51,124 nt of DNA from positions 1 to 51,124 of IMG/VR virus record IMGVR_UViG_3300027747_004319; one strand, given 5' to 3'. This document shows positions 9,012-18,779 of the stretch, one piece after another. The DNA comes from a virus. Below the pieces are notes generated by a model that was not told the DNA's origin, did not search any database, and saw nothing but the letters and a program-made list of their open reading frames with translations. Each line of letters starts with the position of its first letter. The stretch's first letter is position 1. Position numbers and translations under genes: made by a program.

Positions 9012-11270
9012 TTAAATGCCAGAAGCCTGATTTTCTGATGATTCCCCAGAAGTAATGGCTTGTTTTGCTCTTAGGGTGCTCTCATCTGCGGCTTTATCTG
9101 CCGGAGTACCAGCACTAGATTCGCAGCAAGGAGTAGTTGGACACAATGCAAGAGGCTCTAGCATGAATATACTTGCTCCTTGTGCTGTGCAACTGGCACT
9201 TGCATAAACTCTATCGCTCAACCTTAAGCAACCACCCACATATACAACAACAGGACCTAAGCATGGAACACATCCTTCATCATTGTTCTTTGGTTGGCAA
9301 TCTTTACCGGCAAGCAATAAAATTTTCTCATTTGCTACAAATACATGTGACTTTTTAGTAACATTCACACAGTAATCTTCAGTAGAAACAACTTTGAGTC
9401 TGCTTACTATCTCTACAGAATCAGATGGATTTTTTTCTGGGTCTCCGATTATTTCAACTTTATCTTTGCATGTAGAAACAACATACCGCCCCCCAGAACG
9501 TAAGAAAATATAAGAATTTTCAGAGTTGGTGCTTTCTTGCATTCTTATTATGTGAGGTCCACAGCTGCCAGGTTTTGTTTTTTGAGGAGCAAGTAACTGG
9601 ATGTATTGCTGTTGTGTTTCGTCTTGAGAAGATGAATCATTCATCATTATCTCCAGCCCATAGCCTGTTCTCATTTTAACATAGGCTTTTTTAGCCTTAG
9701 CTTTTGGACTAGCTCCTTCTTTTCGAGTCTCAGAGCACTGTTCGTTTGCCTCATCACACATGTCTAGTGTGTGATTAGAAGTGCTTTGTATATGTATGCC
9801 TCTTCTGGATCCTGCTGTGCAAGGAGCAATTGTATGATCATTTAATTCCACCTTATTACCAGTGGCAGTTTTTAACATTATGTAATTATTTTCACTTCTT
9901 GCTGGAATATCTCCGCTGGTCTCCAAGTCACTAATTTCTATAGAATGCCCTGTTGCACTTTTGAGATACATTCTCCCTGCAAAAGTATTGTTACAACCAA
10001 AATCAAACGCCTTTGTTGACCTTGCCCAACCCATATCACCAGACGGCTCTTCAACACTGTCATCCATAACAAAAGTATGTCCAGATATACTCATAAACTG
10101 TATACCAGTTTGTGGTAAATCACACTTATTATTTTGTGGTGTATTTGGACCCTTATAAGGTCTGCACTCATTCTCATGTTTAAAATAAGGGTTATCTCCA
10201 ACCTGACTATCAGGATATTTAGAATTTGGGCTGCCTGTACTTGGATGTCCTCCTATAATTTTTTTATTACTTGTTTTACCATCGCAATCTAATTTTTCTT
10301 TCGGATTATAGCCTATGGGACCAATATTTGTTGTTCGTGCTTCGGGTGAAATAGCGCTTTCTCCAAAAGCCTGATATCTACTTATTAATCCATACTGTTT
10401 AGTTGTATCATCTTCTGGACTTCCTTCATCTTGTCCTGGGACACAACTCACATCTCCTGGCTTGGCTCCACAACTTGTGTGTGCCCACTGACCACCATAG
10501 TGCAAGTGATCATCTTTAAACATCATCCAGTTACCACAGCTGGACATCAACTCCATTCTTTTCCATTTTCTATTGCACTTAGCATCTCCATCTACCATTT
10601 TAAGCATGTGTTTTTCTGGTGTCTTAAAGCCGTAGATATTTGGATATGTTATTCTTTTTTGAGCTTCTACATCTTGGGAAAAATCAACAATTGAATTAAG
10701 ATCAAACCCATTATAGCTTTCTGTATTCCAAGGCGGCAGAACTTGACTTTCATCGTTAGCCCCTACTAAATATCCTTTTCTTTTGCCCTCATATATTTTT
10801 TTATATTCGCTGTCTGGACCTCCCATGGAGCTATACAGCCAATTATGTCTTCCTTGGGGTCCTCTATTTCTGTGCCAAACTGTTCCTAAATAATATGGCG
10901 CATTTCTATCTCCATTTTCAAACATGATGGCAACAGTGCTGCCTGCAGGCGGAATCCAATTTAAGCCACAATCATCAATTCCACCCATGCTTGATATTGG
11001 ATAAGCCCAAGGAAATTCTTTTAAAGGTCTTTTAGGATTGTGTAGAAATGGACAGAAAAATCTTATTCTGTTCATTTTCCATATATCAATAGTATCAATA
11101 CAGAAAGCTAAATAAATACCGTGTAAAGTTTCTTCTTGTACGAAAACTTTCATTCCATCATTAAGAACACTTTGAACTACAGATTTTGTTTCATATCTCA
11201 TGTTTCCAAATCGTGTTTCAATAGCCCTTAGTCTAAGGTCTATTTTCTTTAAATCTTCTGGGTTAAACAT
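9012..11270 (-). CDS. Tail spike/puncturing protein, gp5/gpV-like with OB fold
   Basis: 752 residues from an ATG that shares one base with the upstream stop (TAATG); a GTG at 11282 is possible but would overlap the hub gene. The first 140 residues form the OB-like domain: GIYLAFCIDTIDIWKMNRIR, HNPKRPLKEFPWAYPIS, GLNWIPPAGSTVAIMFENGD and YYLGTVWH. A long middle with several H-S-I-E-I/H-T-L-D-M type beta repeats resembles VgrG/gp5 needle regions. The C-terminal 120 residues are Cys-rich (CVPCLGP, CPTTPCCES). I see no lysozyme domain of the T4 gp5 kind, so wall penetration would need another enzyme. It would sit at the tip of the tail tube. Confidence 0.83.
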   Translation of the reverse strand: MFNPEDLKKIDLRLRAIETRFGNMRYETKSVVQSVLNDGMKVFVQEETLHGIYLAFCIDTIDIWKMNRIRFFCPFLHNPKRPLKEFPWAYPISSMGGIDDCGLNWIPPAGSTVAIMFENGDRNAPYYLGTVWHRNRGPQGRHNWLYSSMGGPDSEYKKIYEGKRKGYLVGANDESQVLPPWNTESYNGFDLNSIVDFSQDVEAQKRITYPNIYGFKTPEKHMLKMVDGDAKCNRKWKRMELMSSCGNWMMFKDDHLHYGGQWAHTSCGAKPGDVSCVPGQDEGSPEDDTTKQYGLISRYQAFGESAISPEARTTNIGPIGYNPKEKLDCDGKTSNKKIIGGHPSTGSPNSKYPDSQVGDNPYFKHENECRPYKGPNTPQNNKCDLPQTGIQFMSISGHTFVMDDSVEEPSGDMGWARSTKAFDFGCNNTFAGRMYLKSATGHSIEISDLETSGDIPARSENNYIMLKTATGNKVELNDHTIAPCTAGSRRGIHIQSTSNHTLDMCDEANEQCSETRKEGASPKAKAKKAYVKMRTGYGLEIMMNDSSSQDETQQQYIQLLAPQKTKPGSCGPHIIRMQESTNSENSYIFLRSGGRYVVSTCKDKVEIIGDPEKNPSDSVEIVSRLKVVSTEDYCVNVTKKSHVFVANEKILLLAGKDCQPKNNDEGCVPCLGPVVVYVGGCLRLSDRVYASASCTAQGASIFMLEPLALCPTTPCCESSAGTPADKAADESTLRAKQAITSGESSENQASGI

Positions 11271-12844
11271 TATTTTACACACTTTCCACAGTTTTTATCT
11301 TCTGAAATATTGAGCTTAAATCCATCTGGGTCATCACCAAGAGGAGCATTTCTATTCATTTCAACATTTGGAGCATCTAACATCACCTTTAATATAGTGA
11401 CATAAGAACCGGATTTTATTTGATGATTAACCGACATTATTCGCCAGTTTTTATTACTAAAAACAGGATTGCAGGCTGGTTCTGCCAACCATTCTGGACA
11501 ACCCGCATCACTTAAAACCAAGTTTTGACTTTTCAAATGAAAAGGATTCACCACTATCAAAGATAGTGTTTTGCTAAAAAAATTTATTGGAAAAACATAT
11601 TTAGGATCACCTATTATTTTTAATTCTGCTTCTATTGATGGAATTATTTCTCTTGGAGCATTAGCTTTTTCATGAGCTGCATTTGCACTGGCAGTATCTT
11701 TGGCTTGTCGATCCGGAGCTCGGTTGTTATCCTGACCGCCAGTACTCATTTTAGAAGCTGTGCCTCCTTTATCTTTATCGCTTTCCGCGCAGCTAGCTCC
11801 TGCTTTTGCACCGGCTGCACTAGCACCCGCTTGAGAAGCACCAGATGATCCTGATGATGCAAATTGCCAATTGCATTGGGGGTTAAAGCTTAATACTGGG
11901 CTTTTATTTCCTCCGTTAACTATGTAAGTTCCAATATTAGCATGACACTCACTTAATCCTTCTTTTTCGTTTGGCTCTGGGTCCTCTAACAAAAGTATTG
12001 TTCCTCCTTCTTTTGGTATTCCTTTTGTTTCCTTTCCCTTCCACTGAAGAAGTATTCCTTTATCGTTTTCTGTTTTATATGGAGATATCCATCTTCTTAA
12101 AGTTGCCAACTTATTTTGTTGGCAAGAACCCCACACACTTTTTGGACCTTCTTTTCCACCGTCTGAGTTTTTAAAATTCCACTCTTTTCCATCTTTGTCT
12201 ACAAATTCTACATTTAAAGTTGGAGGCGGAAGGTTTTCCTTCATAAACTTTCTTATTGCTTCTTTTAAAGAAACTTTTTTATCTTCTGTTCCTATGTTAC
12301 ACTCTTGTCTTACTTCACTAATTCTTCCTACCATGTCTTGGGCTTCTAACGTGTATTTTATTTTACCTCCCTCGTAAACCACATTCATTTTTAGTGGAAG
12401 CAAATGTATTGGAGATCCGTTTTCTGTCACAACAGAAAATTTTTGAACAGATTCTCCACCGCATTTCTTTTCAACTATCCACCCAAAGTCTAGCTCCACA
12501 TAATTCATATCTCTCGAAACATCTCCAAGACTTTTGTTAAGTGCTTGAAAAGATTTTGTGAAATTTCCGCCTTGTTCATCGAATATTTCAATATTAACCC
12601 CCATTCCTTCAGAAGCACCATATTCCAAAGACGTAATAACAGCCGTGTTATCTCCATCGGGTCTGGAGTTGTTACCTACTGTTACCACCTCTTTATCAAA
12701 TCCTATTTTTAATTCAACAAAAGTTGCAAAAGAATATCCTTCATATTTTTTATCTCCATCGATCACTCCGTCAAAAGGAAGTCTAGGGGGTCTGCCTGCA
12801 CAAGAAAATTTAGACAAACAATTAACTAAAAAATCTTCAGCCAT
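11270..12844 (-). CDS. Baseplate hub protein, gp27/gpD-like
   Basis: 524 residues, with a good Shine-Dalgarno site (GAGG) before the ATG. The protein precedes the OB-fold spike with a one-base overlap, as hub/spike pairs usually do. The C-terminal stretch NWRIMSVNHQIKSGSYVTIL followed by K-V-M-L is the closing strand typical of the gpD/gp27 tube-like fold. The region at about 340-400 is Ala/Ser/Gly-rich, low in complexity and probably a flexible insertion. The first 240 residues contain the segments expected for the first hub domain (EYGASEGMGVNIEIFDEQGG, KYTLEAQDMVGRI). The assignment rests on order and these segments, not on a strong single motif. Confidence 0.72.
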   Translation of the reverse strand: MAEDFLVNCLSKFSCAGRPPRLPFDGVIDGDKKYEGYSFATFVELKIGFDKEVVTVGNNSRPDGDNTAVITSLEYGASEGMGVNIEIFDEQGGNFTKSFQALNKSLGDVSRDMNYVELDFGWIVEKKCGGESVQKFSVVTENGSPIHLLPLKMNVVYEGGKIKYTLEAQDMVGRISEVRQECNIGTEDKKVSLKEAIRKFMKENLPPPTLNVEFVDKDGKEWNFKNSDGGKEGPKSVWGSCQQNKLATLRRWISPYKTENDKGILLQWKGKETKGIPKEGGTILLLEDPEPNEKEGLSECHANIGTYIVNGGNKSPVLSFNPQCNWQFASSGSSGASQAGASAAGAKAGASCAESDKDKGGTASKMSTGGQDNNRAPDRQAKDTASANAAHEKANAPREIIPSIEAELKIIGDPKYVFPINFFSKTLSLIVVNPFHLKSQNLVLSDAGCPEWLAEPACNPVFSNKNWRIMSVNHQIKSGSYVTILKVMLDAPNVEMNRNAPLGDDPDGFKLNISEDKNCGKCVK

Positions 12845-12855
12845 TTTTCCTCATT

Positions 12856-13188
12856 TCATGTTAAAATAGCATCAGGTATTCTTAAGTTTAATCCTGGCTT
12901 AAAATCAAATATGTCTTTTATCCCATTGACTTCCATTATTTTCCACCAAAAGTCTGGTGTTCCATAAACTTTTTGAGATACTAAATCTGGTCTATATTCA
13001 TAACCTGGGGATACAACCATGAACTTGTCATTTTGACTTGTTTTAAAATTTTTCTTTTTATACGTATTAAAAGTTATCAGTTTGTTTTCTGTATAATAAA
13101 CAACAGTCGAGTTATAATATCTGCTTGAAAAATTTACAAATTTTGCAGGATTTGTTGTTGTTTCTTCATAGTAATTTGACATAATCAT
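12856..13188 (-). CDS. LysM-type baseplate protein (gpX/gp53-like)
   Basis: 110 residues. The C-terminal half, GYEYRPDLVSQKVYGTPDFW, then WKIMEVNGIKDIFDFKPG and LNLRIPD, is a LysM-like fold as in tail protein X and the LysM part of T4 gp53. The first ATG (13188) overlaps the upstream stop as ATGA; a second ATG at 13182 is equally plausible, with GTGGGG better spaced before it. It lies between the tube-initiator-like gene and the hub, where LysM proteins of contractile systems usually lie. Confidence 0.75.
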   Translation of the reverse strand: MIMSNYYEETTTNPAKFVNFSSRYYNSTVVYYTENKLITFNTYKKKNFKTSQNDKFMVVSPGYEYRPDLVSQKVYGTPDFWWKIMEVNGIKDIFDFKPGLNLRIPDAILT

Positions 13189-13721
13189 GCCCCACTTCTT
13201 AATATTTTCGATTGACCAGGAAGACTATTGCTGCTGTACACGATATCCCATTGTGTGTCTACGCTAAATTTATAAGGTATTTTGGTTACTTCGTCCCAAG
13301 CTACATCTGTGGGAAATTTAACAGAGTAAGACTTTAGAACAGCACATATTGCTTTAGACTCACTTAAAAGTTTTCCGCAAGATAAAACACAAACTGGGGG
13401 AGGCGCATAAGGGGCACCAGAGTTACCATCTCTTGGATAAACTGCACTTTGAATGGCTCTTAAATAACTTAAGTTTTTTACAGCATCTCCATCTTTTAAA
13501 ATCATAAAGTAAGATGTCCAATTAATAGCCCTATTTTCTGAGTGTGAATAAGTTTTCATTGGAAAGCTTCTTCCAATTATTGGTTCATCATTATATTGAG
13601 CCGACTTTCCGTCAGATATATCTGGCAGTATTCTCATGGGAATTTTACCATAGCCAGGAATAGAAATATAACAATCTTCTATTGGATTTAATGTTCCCCC
13701 TGAAATTGTAGATTGCATCAT
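13185..13721 (-). CDS. Tail tube initiator/adaptor-like structural protein
   Basis: 178 residues, with AGAGGA six bases before the start. The sequence carries RAINWTSYFMILKDGDAVKN, LRAIQSAVYPRDG, APPPVCVLSCGKLL and VLKSYSVKFPTDVAWDE, followed by a final strand pair ending V-D-T-Q-W-D-I-V. This fits a tail-tube-like beta fold of the kind found in tube initiators (T4 gp48/gp54) and LysM-partner proteins. It lies directly after the tape measure and before the LysM gene. The functional label is inferred from position and pattern; another baseplate tube protein is possible. Confidence 0.55.
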   Translation of the reverse strand: MMQSTISGGTLNPIEDCYISIPGYGKIPMRILPDISDGKSAQYNDEPIIGRSFPMKTYSHSENRAINWTSYFMILKDGDAVKNLSYLRAIQSAVYPRDGNSGAPYAPPPVCVLSCGKLLSESKAICAVLKSYSVKFPTDVAWDEVTKIPYKFSVDTQWDIVYSSNSLPGQSKILRSGA

Positions 13722-13752
13722 GATTGATCCTCTTTAATAGTTTAGTATATTA

Positions 13753-16700
13753 TTATACATTAGCTATGTTTGTTATTCCCTTACTTGCAGTCTGATTAAA
13801 GCTGCCGGTAGACCACTTATAATACCTAGGAGGACTAGTCACCACAGAATTTGTAAGGGTGGAGCCACCCGCCTGACCTCCGCCGCCACTGCTAGAGGAT
13901 GGTTGCATGAGCGCCACCATATCTGTTAGCAATCCAACCATCTCTGTTAACTTCTCAACTTGTGTTTGACTGCTTCCAGCTATGGTTCCTAACTCTGGAC
14001 CTCCTACGCTTGATACTGATGGTTCTTTTGTCACTTGATCTCTTTGAACTCTTTCGTGCATTGATGCTGATGTTGCTGTTTGTGCTGAAGTAGATTTAGT
14101 AGCACTTGCCGCTGATAAACTGTCATTTAAAAGCGTCCCAGCTTTACTTCCGAGCCAACTGGCTCCATCTAATACTTTTTGACCCGCCCACAAAGCTCCC
14201 TTTCCTACCGTTTTCCAACCATCGATATATTTTTGCCCCAGCCACAGAGCGCCTTCGCCAACAGTCTTTCCTACCGCTTTCCAACCATCGATATATTTTT
14301 GCCCCAGCCACAGAGCGCCCTCGCCAATAGTCTTTGCCCCATCCCATAGTTTTGATCCTAAATTTTTTGTGCCTTCCCACAATGTTGATCCAAGATTTTT
14401 TGCACCATCCCAAGCACTACTTGCTATCGACTTTGCTCCTTCCCATGCGCTGCCCGCTAGTTTTCCTGCACCACTTATTAGTCCGTCTCCAAAAAAGTCA
14501 ATTCCTGCTGATAGTACAGGTCCTATAAACGGAATCGCCCCAGCCAGTCCGCTTGCCAGTTCTTTTACTGCTCCTCCAACATTTCCTTGAACCAATGCCG
14601 ACAATGCAAACCCGGCGCCAGCCAAAGCGCCTATTCCAGGTAATTTCTTTAATAAACTTTTACCTACTCCTCCTAATCCTGCCTTGGCTATAAAACCGCC
14701 AGCCTTACCAAACATACTTCCCATTAAACCGCCACTTTTACTAAATAGCCCCCCAGCTTTTGCAGCAACTCCCCCTGCTTTACCAAACAAACTACCTAAC
14801 AAACCACCGCCTTTGCTTAACAATCCTCCGGCTTTTGTAGCAACTCCTCCTGCTTTACCAAACATACTCCCTAACAAACCTCCAGCCTTAGAGACAGCAG
14901 GATTTTTTGAAGCCTTTCCCCAAAGATTTCCCATCAATCCTTTGCCTTTTTCCATAACACCTGCTGCGCGAGCTTTTGCTTTACCGAATAACCTTCCCAT
15001 TAATCCGTCAGATTTTCCGGCAATCTCTGCCGCAGCTCCAAGAGGAGAATCTGATATTGCTTCTGTAAGACCGCTGCAACAGCATCCGCTGCCTGATTCT
15101 GCCGCTTCTCCTCCTCCACCTCCAAAAAAAGATCCCAACATAGATTTACCAGCCCCAGCAACAGAAGATAATAATCTCTTGCCTTTTCCTAACAATCCTT
15201 TTCCCTTACCCAGAACGCCAGCACCCGCACTCAACGCACTTGAACCTGCGCCTAAAATACTTTTGCCTGCTCCGCTATTTTTCATGCCACCAAAACCAGC
15301 CAAAACAGATTTAAAAAATCCTTGTTGTGAATTTTTTGCTCCGCTAAAACCTTTCACAAAGCCAGAAAATAAGCTCTTGGAATAACCAGCTATTTCTGAA
15401 AAACCTGTTTTCATAGTTCCTGATATTAACGACACAATTGATCCTATTCCTTTCATTATCCCAAATGGTAATTTTGCAAAAAAGAATATTATTTTTGTGA
15501 CAAGGTCTGGAACTATACTGTGTCCTACAAGTATGTCGTAAAGCCATCTAAATGGAGCTAATATACTATTAGCCAAATTGTTTGCCCAAGTTATAATTCC
15601 ATTAAAGATGCCTGTAAAGATACCTGTAAAGCTTGTGATAAAAGATCTATATAAACCTTGTCCTATTTTGAATATATCAAAAGTTGCTATTCCCTGTAAT
15701 ACTTCTGCTATACCCATTCCAAAATTATAAAACATCTCAATAAAAGGAGATATCAAATAAGAAACTATACTAAAGGCTGTGCCTACTACACGAATAGCGT
15801 AAGCCAAAGGTTCTATTACAACACTTATTAATCCCCCTATTAATCTTCCAACTGTTCTTAAAACAAATCTTATCACTTTGCCTAATGATCCAACTATATC
15901 TGCAGTCATTTTAAATAAACTGCCTGTTTCACTTAGGGATGATTTGAAATCAAAAAATGGATCAAGTATTGCAAAAACAACGTCTCCTATTGCACTAAAA
16001 AGTGATCCAAATGGTTCAAAAATATAATATATCATTTCACCAATTCCCATTATCGTATCGCTGATGGTTGTAACAACTCCCCAAATTGCTCCCCCTATCA
16101 CATCTATTATGCCCATAACGATTGACAGTAAAGGAATAACTCTATTAAAGTGAGCAAGAGCTTTCGTGATAGATCCAGCAGCACCAAGCCAATGATCAAA
16201 TATTCCAAATGTTATTGTGTTTAAAAATCCTGTGACAAATCCAGCACCTTTAGCTGCATAAAATTCAGCAGTAGTTACTTCTTCCATGCTTTTCCCAAAA
16301 ATCTCCGCAGCTTTTTCTCCACTTCTTACACTTTGAATTAACCCTCCAACTGTTCCTGCAACTACGGCAGCAGCAACACCAATACTTGCAAGAGAAACAT
16401 TCATGCTTGATGCAAAAGATGTTATTGATTGCCCAACACTTGAATTCATGAATGTTCTGAAATTTCCCCCGAGAGTTTCCAAGGAATTTTGAAATGCTCC
16501 ATAATCAACAACTGCACCGTAAGCAAAGCCAGCAAACCGACCACCAACATCAGCCAAGGTTGTCAGAATTCCTAAAGACCTACCAAACACACTACTTAAC
16601 ATAGAGCTAATAGCACCTTGAGTTGTTCCTCTTAAAGTTTCGTTTAATGTAATCATACTCTGATTAAGCTCAGTGGTAACATCAAGCTGAGTCTTTTGAC

Positions 16701-18624
16701 CAACACCAGCCTCTGCATTAGCCTTGTTTATTTGGCTGACCATTTCTCTATATGCTTCTGGGTCATTTAAAGCTTTGCCTATGTCTTTTTCACTTATTTG
16801 TAATTGTTTTTTACCAGCCTTCTTTAAGTTTTCATTTATCCCTGCAACAGATGCCTTCATTGCTTCTTTCATTGCGACTTTTGAATCTGTTGTTTTTATT
16901 CCCATTGCGTTTAAATCATCTGCCAATTCACCCATTTTTAAATTAGAAAAAGCCTCGCCCATGTTTTTCGCACCCTTTGAGGCTGCATCTAATTTTGTTA
17001 AAGCTTCAAGAGCAGTGTTTGTTTTTAAGCTTCTTTCTTGTTCAAGAAGATTTGCCTTTTCCTCAAGAGTCAATGTCTTTTCTCTATCTTTATTTATTTT
17101 AGTTAACTTATCTCCTAAGGATGCTCCTTGTTCGTTGTAACTATCAATTAAACCTAATACTTCACCCGCACTCTTCTTGATAGGAGATAGTTGCAGTCTT
17201 GTGTTTAATTCTTGTTTTTCGTAGTCGCTTAATTTTTCAAAATCTTCCCTAGTTCTGACCATTCCTCCGGAGAACTCGGCAAGCAGATCTCCCATGCCTG
17301 TTGCCATTTGTTTGATTCCCTTTTTTGTATTCATTAAAGTTGCATCATAAATCTTTGTCATATCTCCACCAGCAGCTCTGGACAGAATAAGTTTCATTCC
17401 TGCGTCTGCTTGCATAAAACCTGCCATGCCCTTAGAAAGAGTGGCTGTTATTTCTTGACCCGCTTCTGAAACTCCAAACTTTTTGAAACTTGCCATTAAT
17501 CCAACAACATTACTCGCAGCCTCAGCATTCAGACTGCCAGCGTTGCGCATGTTTTTTATTATGTCTTCACTGGATCTAACAGCATCTGCTAAATTCTCTC
17601 CCGTTACACCAGTATTTCTTGCAACCTCTTGTATTCCTCTGCCGAACTCTGACATTTCATTGTTGCTCATTTTCATTTGCAACGACATATTTAAGAAGGT
17701 GTCGCCCAAAGCTCCTGCTTCCACACCTATCATTTTTTCAGTATTGAGCTGCTTCTTTGTTATAGCTTCAGAAAGCTTTTTATCTTTTAATCCTTTTCTA
17801 TAATTAGAAAGATATGCTTTTGAATAAGTTGTTCTATCAAACCCTGTTTCAGATGCTGCCTTGCCTATGTCTTCAAATGCTCTTTGCAAACCTCTTGATT
17901 CTTTTGTGATACCGGCAACTTCAAAAGCTGCCTGTCTGGCGTCAATAGTAAATTTCCTCTCCTCTGCAAACAAATCTTTAAAAACAGTGTCTGTTCCTCT
18001 AAATCCAAATAATGTTTGCTGTAGATCAGCAGCACTATTACCAAGATCTTGCATCAATCTAAGAGGGATGAAACTATCTCTTATTTCTTTCATTCGTTTT
18101 TCTGTTGCTTCAAGTCTCTCTGCTTCTGCTGCTTCCGGGGATGAATCCCTCTTATTCTCATATTTCTCAAGCTCCCCAACCAGATTCTTTATTTCAAGCT
18201 CTAAGTCTGCTAGTCCTGTGCCACTTGTCATGGCAATTCTCAGAGCTTTTGTTTCCAGCCAATTAAGTCTTGCTATTTTTTCCAAATAAACATCATGGGT
18301 GTATATGCTTCCTTTTTTAAGACCATGCTCAGCCATTTTGAGCATCATCTTTTCAGATTTTATAGAAGTTGGGTTTTTTAAAGTAGGTTTGTCACCACTT
18401 TTACCTTTAAAGTTTTTTACAAAGTCTTTGAGAAGCTTCACCATATTATCAAACTTTTTTGACATCTCTGGTGGCATGGCGCTTTGGCTTGGTTCACTAC
18501 CTGCCGTTTTGTTGAAAGGTACCGCTTTTCCAACATTTCCTTTTGCTAAGGATGCAACGGTTCCCCTGAGTTCCTGGGAATTCATGCCGCCGCCAACATC
18601 TCGTCCTATATTGTCTATTGCCAT
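13753..18624 (-). CDS. Tail tape measure protein
   Basis: 1623 residues, the longest gene in the window and placed just before the baseplate genes, as tape measures are. Residues 1-700 are helical and charged with coiled-coil character. The middle (about 700-1100) has several hydrophobic spans (for example VVAGTVGGLIQSV and IIFFFAKLPFGIMKGIGSI), as expected for a tape measure that contacts the membrane at injection. The C-terminal part is Gly/Ala/Lys-rich with repeats GKAGGVATKAGGLLSKGGGL and W-x-G-A-K-x-I/L, then a Gly/Ser tail. Using the usual 1.5 Angstrom per residue, the full length would give a tail of about 240 nm if not processed (inference). Confidence 0.88.
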   Translation of the reverse strand: MAIDNIGRDVGGGMNSQELRGTVASLAKGNVGKAVPFNKTAGSEPSQSAMPPEMSKKFDNMVKLLKDFVKNFKGKSGDKPTLKNPTSIKSEKMMLKMAEHGLKKGSIYTHDVYLEKIARLNWLETKALRIAMTSGTGLADLELEIKNLVGELEKYENKRDSSPEAAEAERLEATEKRMKEIRDSFIPLRLMQDLGNSAADLQQTLFGFRGTDTVFKDLFAEERKFTIDARQAAFEVAGITKESRGLQRAFEDIGKAASETGFDRTTYSKAYLSNYRKGLKDKKLSEAITKKQLNTEKMIGVEAGALGDTFLNMSLQMKMSNNEMSEFGRGIQEVARNTGVTGENLADAVRSSEDIIKNMRNAGSLNAEAASNVVGLMASFKKFGVSEAGQEITATLSKGMAGFMQADAGMKLILSRAAGGDMTKIYDATLMNTKKGIKQMATGMGDLLAEFSGGMVRTREDFEKLSDYEKQELNTRLQLSPIKKSAGEVLGLIDSYNEQGASLGDKLTKINKDREKTLTLEEKANLLEQERSLKTNTALEALTKLDAASKGAKNMGEAFSNLKMGELADDLNAMGIKTTDSKVAMKEAMKASVAGINENLKKAGKKQLQISEKDIGKALNDPEAYREMVSQINKANAEAGVGQKTQLDVTTELNQSMITLNETLRGTTQGAISSMLSSVFGRSLGILTTLADVGGRFAGFAYGAVVDYGAFQNSLETLGGNFRTFMNSSVGQSITSFASSMNVSLASIGVAAAVVAGTVGGLIQSVRSGEKAAEIFGKSMEEVTTAEFYAAKGAGFVTGFLNTITFGIFDHWLGAAGSITKALAHFNRVIPLLSIVMGIIDVIGGAIWGVVTTISDTIMGIGEMIYYIFEPFGSLFSAIGDVVFAILDPFFDFKSSLSETGSLFKMTADIVGSLGKVIRFVLRTVGRLIGGLISVVIEPLAYAIRVVGTAFSIVSYLISPFIEMFYNFGMGIAEVLQGIATFDIFKIGQGLYRSFITSFTGIFTGIFNGIITWANNLANSILAPFRWLYDILVGHSIVPDLVTKIIFFFAKLPFGIMKGIGSIVSLISGTMKTGFSEIAGYSKSLFSGFVKGFSGAKNSQQGFFKSVLAGFGGMKNSGAGKSILGAGSSALSAGAGVLGKGKGLLGKGKRLLSSVAGAGKSMLGSFFGGGGGEAAESGSGCCCSGLTEAISDSPLGAAAEIAGKSDGLMGRLFGKAKARAAGVMEKGKGLMGNLWGKASKNPAVSKAGGLLGSMFGKAGGVATKAGGLLSKGGGLLGSLFGKAGGVAAKAGGLFSKSGGLMGSMFGKAGGFIAKAGLGGVGKSLLKKLPGIGALAGAGFALSALVQGNVGGAVKELASGLAGAIPFIGPVLSAGIDFFGDGLISGAGKLAGSAWEGAKSIASSAWDGAKNLGSTLWEGTKNLGSKLWDGAKTIGEGALWLGQKYIDGWKAVGKTVGEGALWLGQKYIDGWKTVGKGALWAGQKVLDGASWLGSKAGTLLNDSLSAASATKSTSAQTATSASMHERVQRDQVTKEPSVSSVGGPELGTIAGSSQTQVEKLTEMVGLLTDMVALMQPSSSSGGGGQAGGSTLTNSVVTSPPRYYKWSTGSFNQTASKGITNIANV
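14207..14338 (-). repeat. Two near-identical 66-base repeats in the tape measure gene
   Basis: The blocks starting at 14207 and 14273 are nearly identical and encode a 22-residue unit containing GEGALWLGQKYIDGW. A third, shorter relative (GKGALWAGQKVLDGASWLG) lies toward the C-terminus. Copy-number change here would alter tape length by steps of 22 residues. Confidence 0.85.
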
Positions 18625-18744
18625 GGTTTAAAATATATATCTGAGAATTTTCTTTTTCAAAGAATATATAGTGTCTTTTTCTAAAATAGTGTTTGCTAAA
18701 ATTGAAGTTTCTCAACAGAAGTTTCTTCGTGGTACGCTTTTGTG

Positions 18745-18773
18745 TTGACAACAGAAACCCATCCGCATAGAGT
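18745..18773 (+). promoter_or_regulatory. Sigma70-like promoter with the ATG at the expected transcript start
   Basis: A perfect TTGACA (18745-18750) is separated by 17 bases from TAGAGT (18768-18773). The downstream start codon at 18780 lies six bases after the -10 box, which is where transcription should begin, so the mRNA may be leaderless. No convincing Shine-Dalgarno site lies in front. Confidence 0.6.
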
Positions 18774-18779
18774 TCAGAT

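Noticed and set aside
14684-15385. Long plus-strand Pro-Ala-rich frame opposite the tape measure
   Set aside because: Reverse reading of Gly/Ala/Lys-rich tape-measure codons; no start signal and no relation to neighbours.
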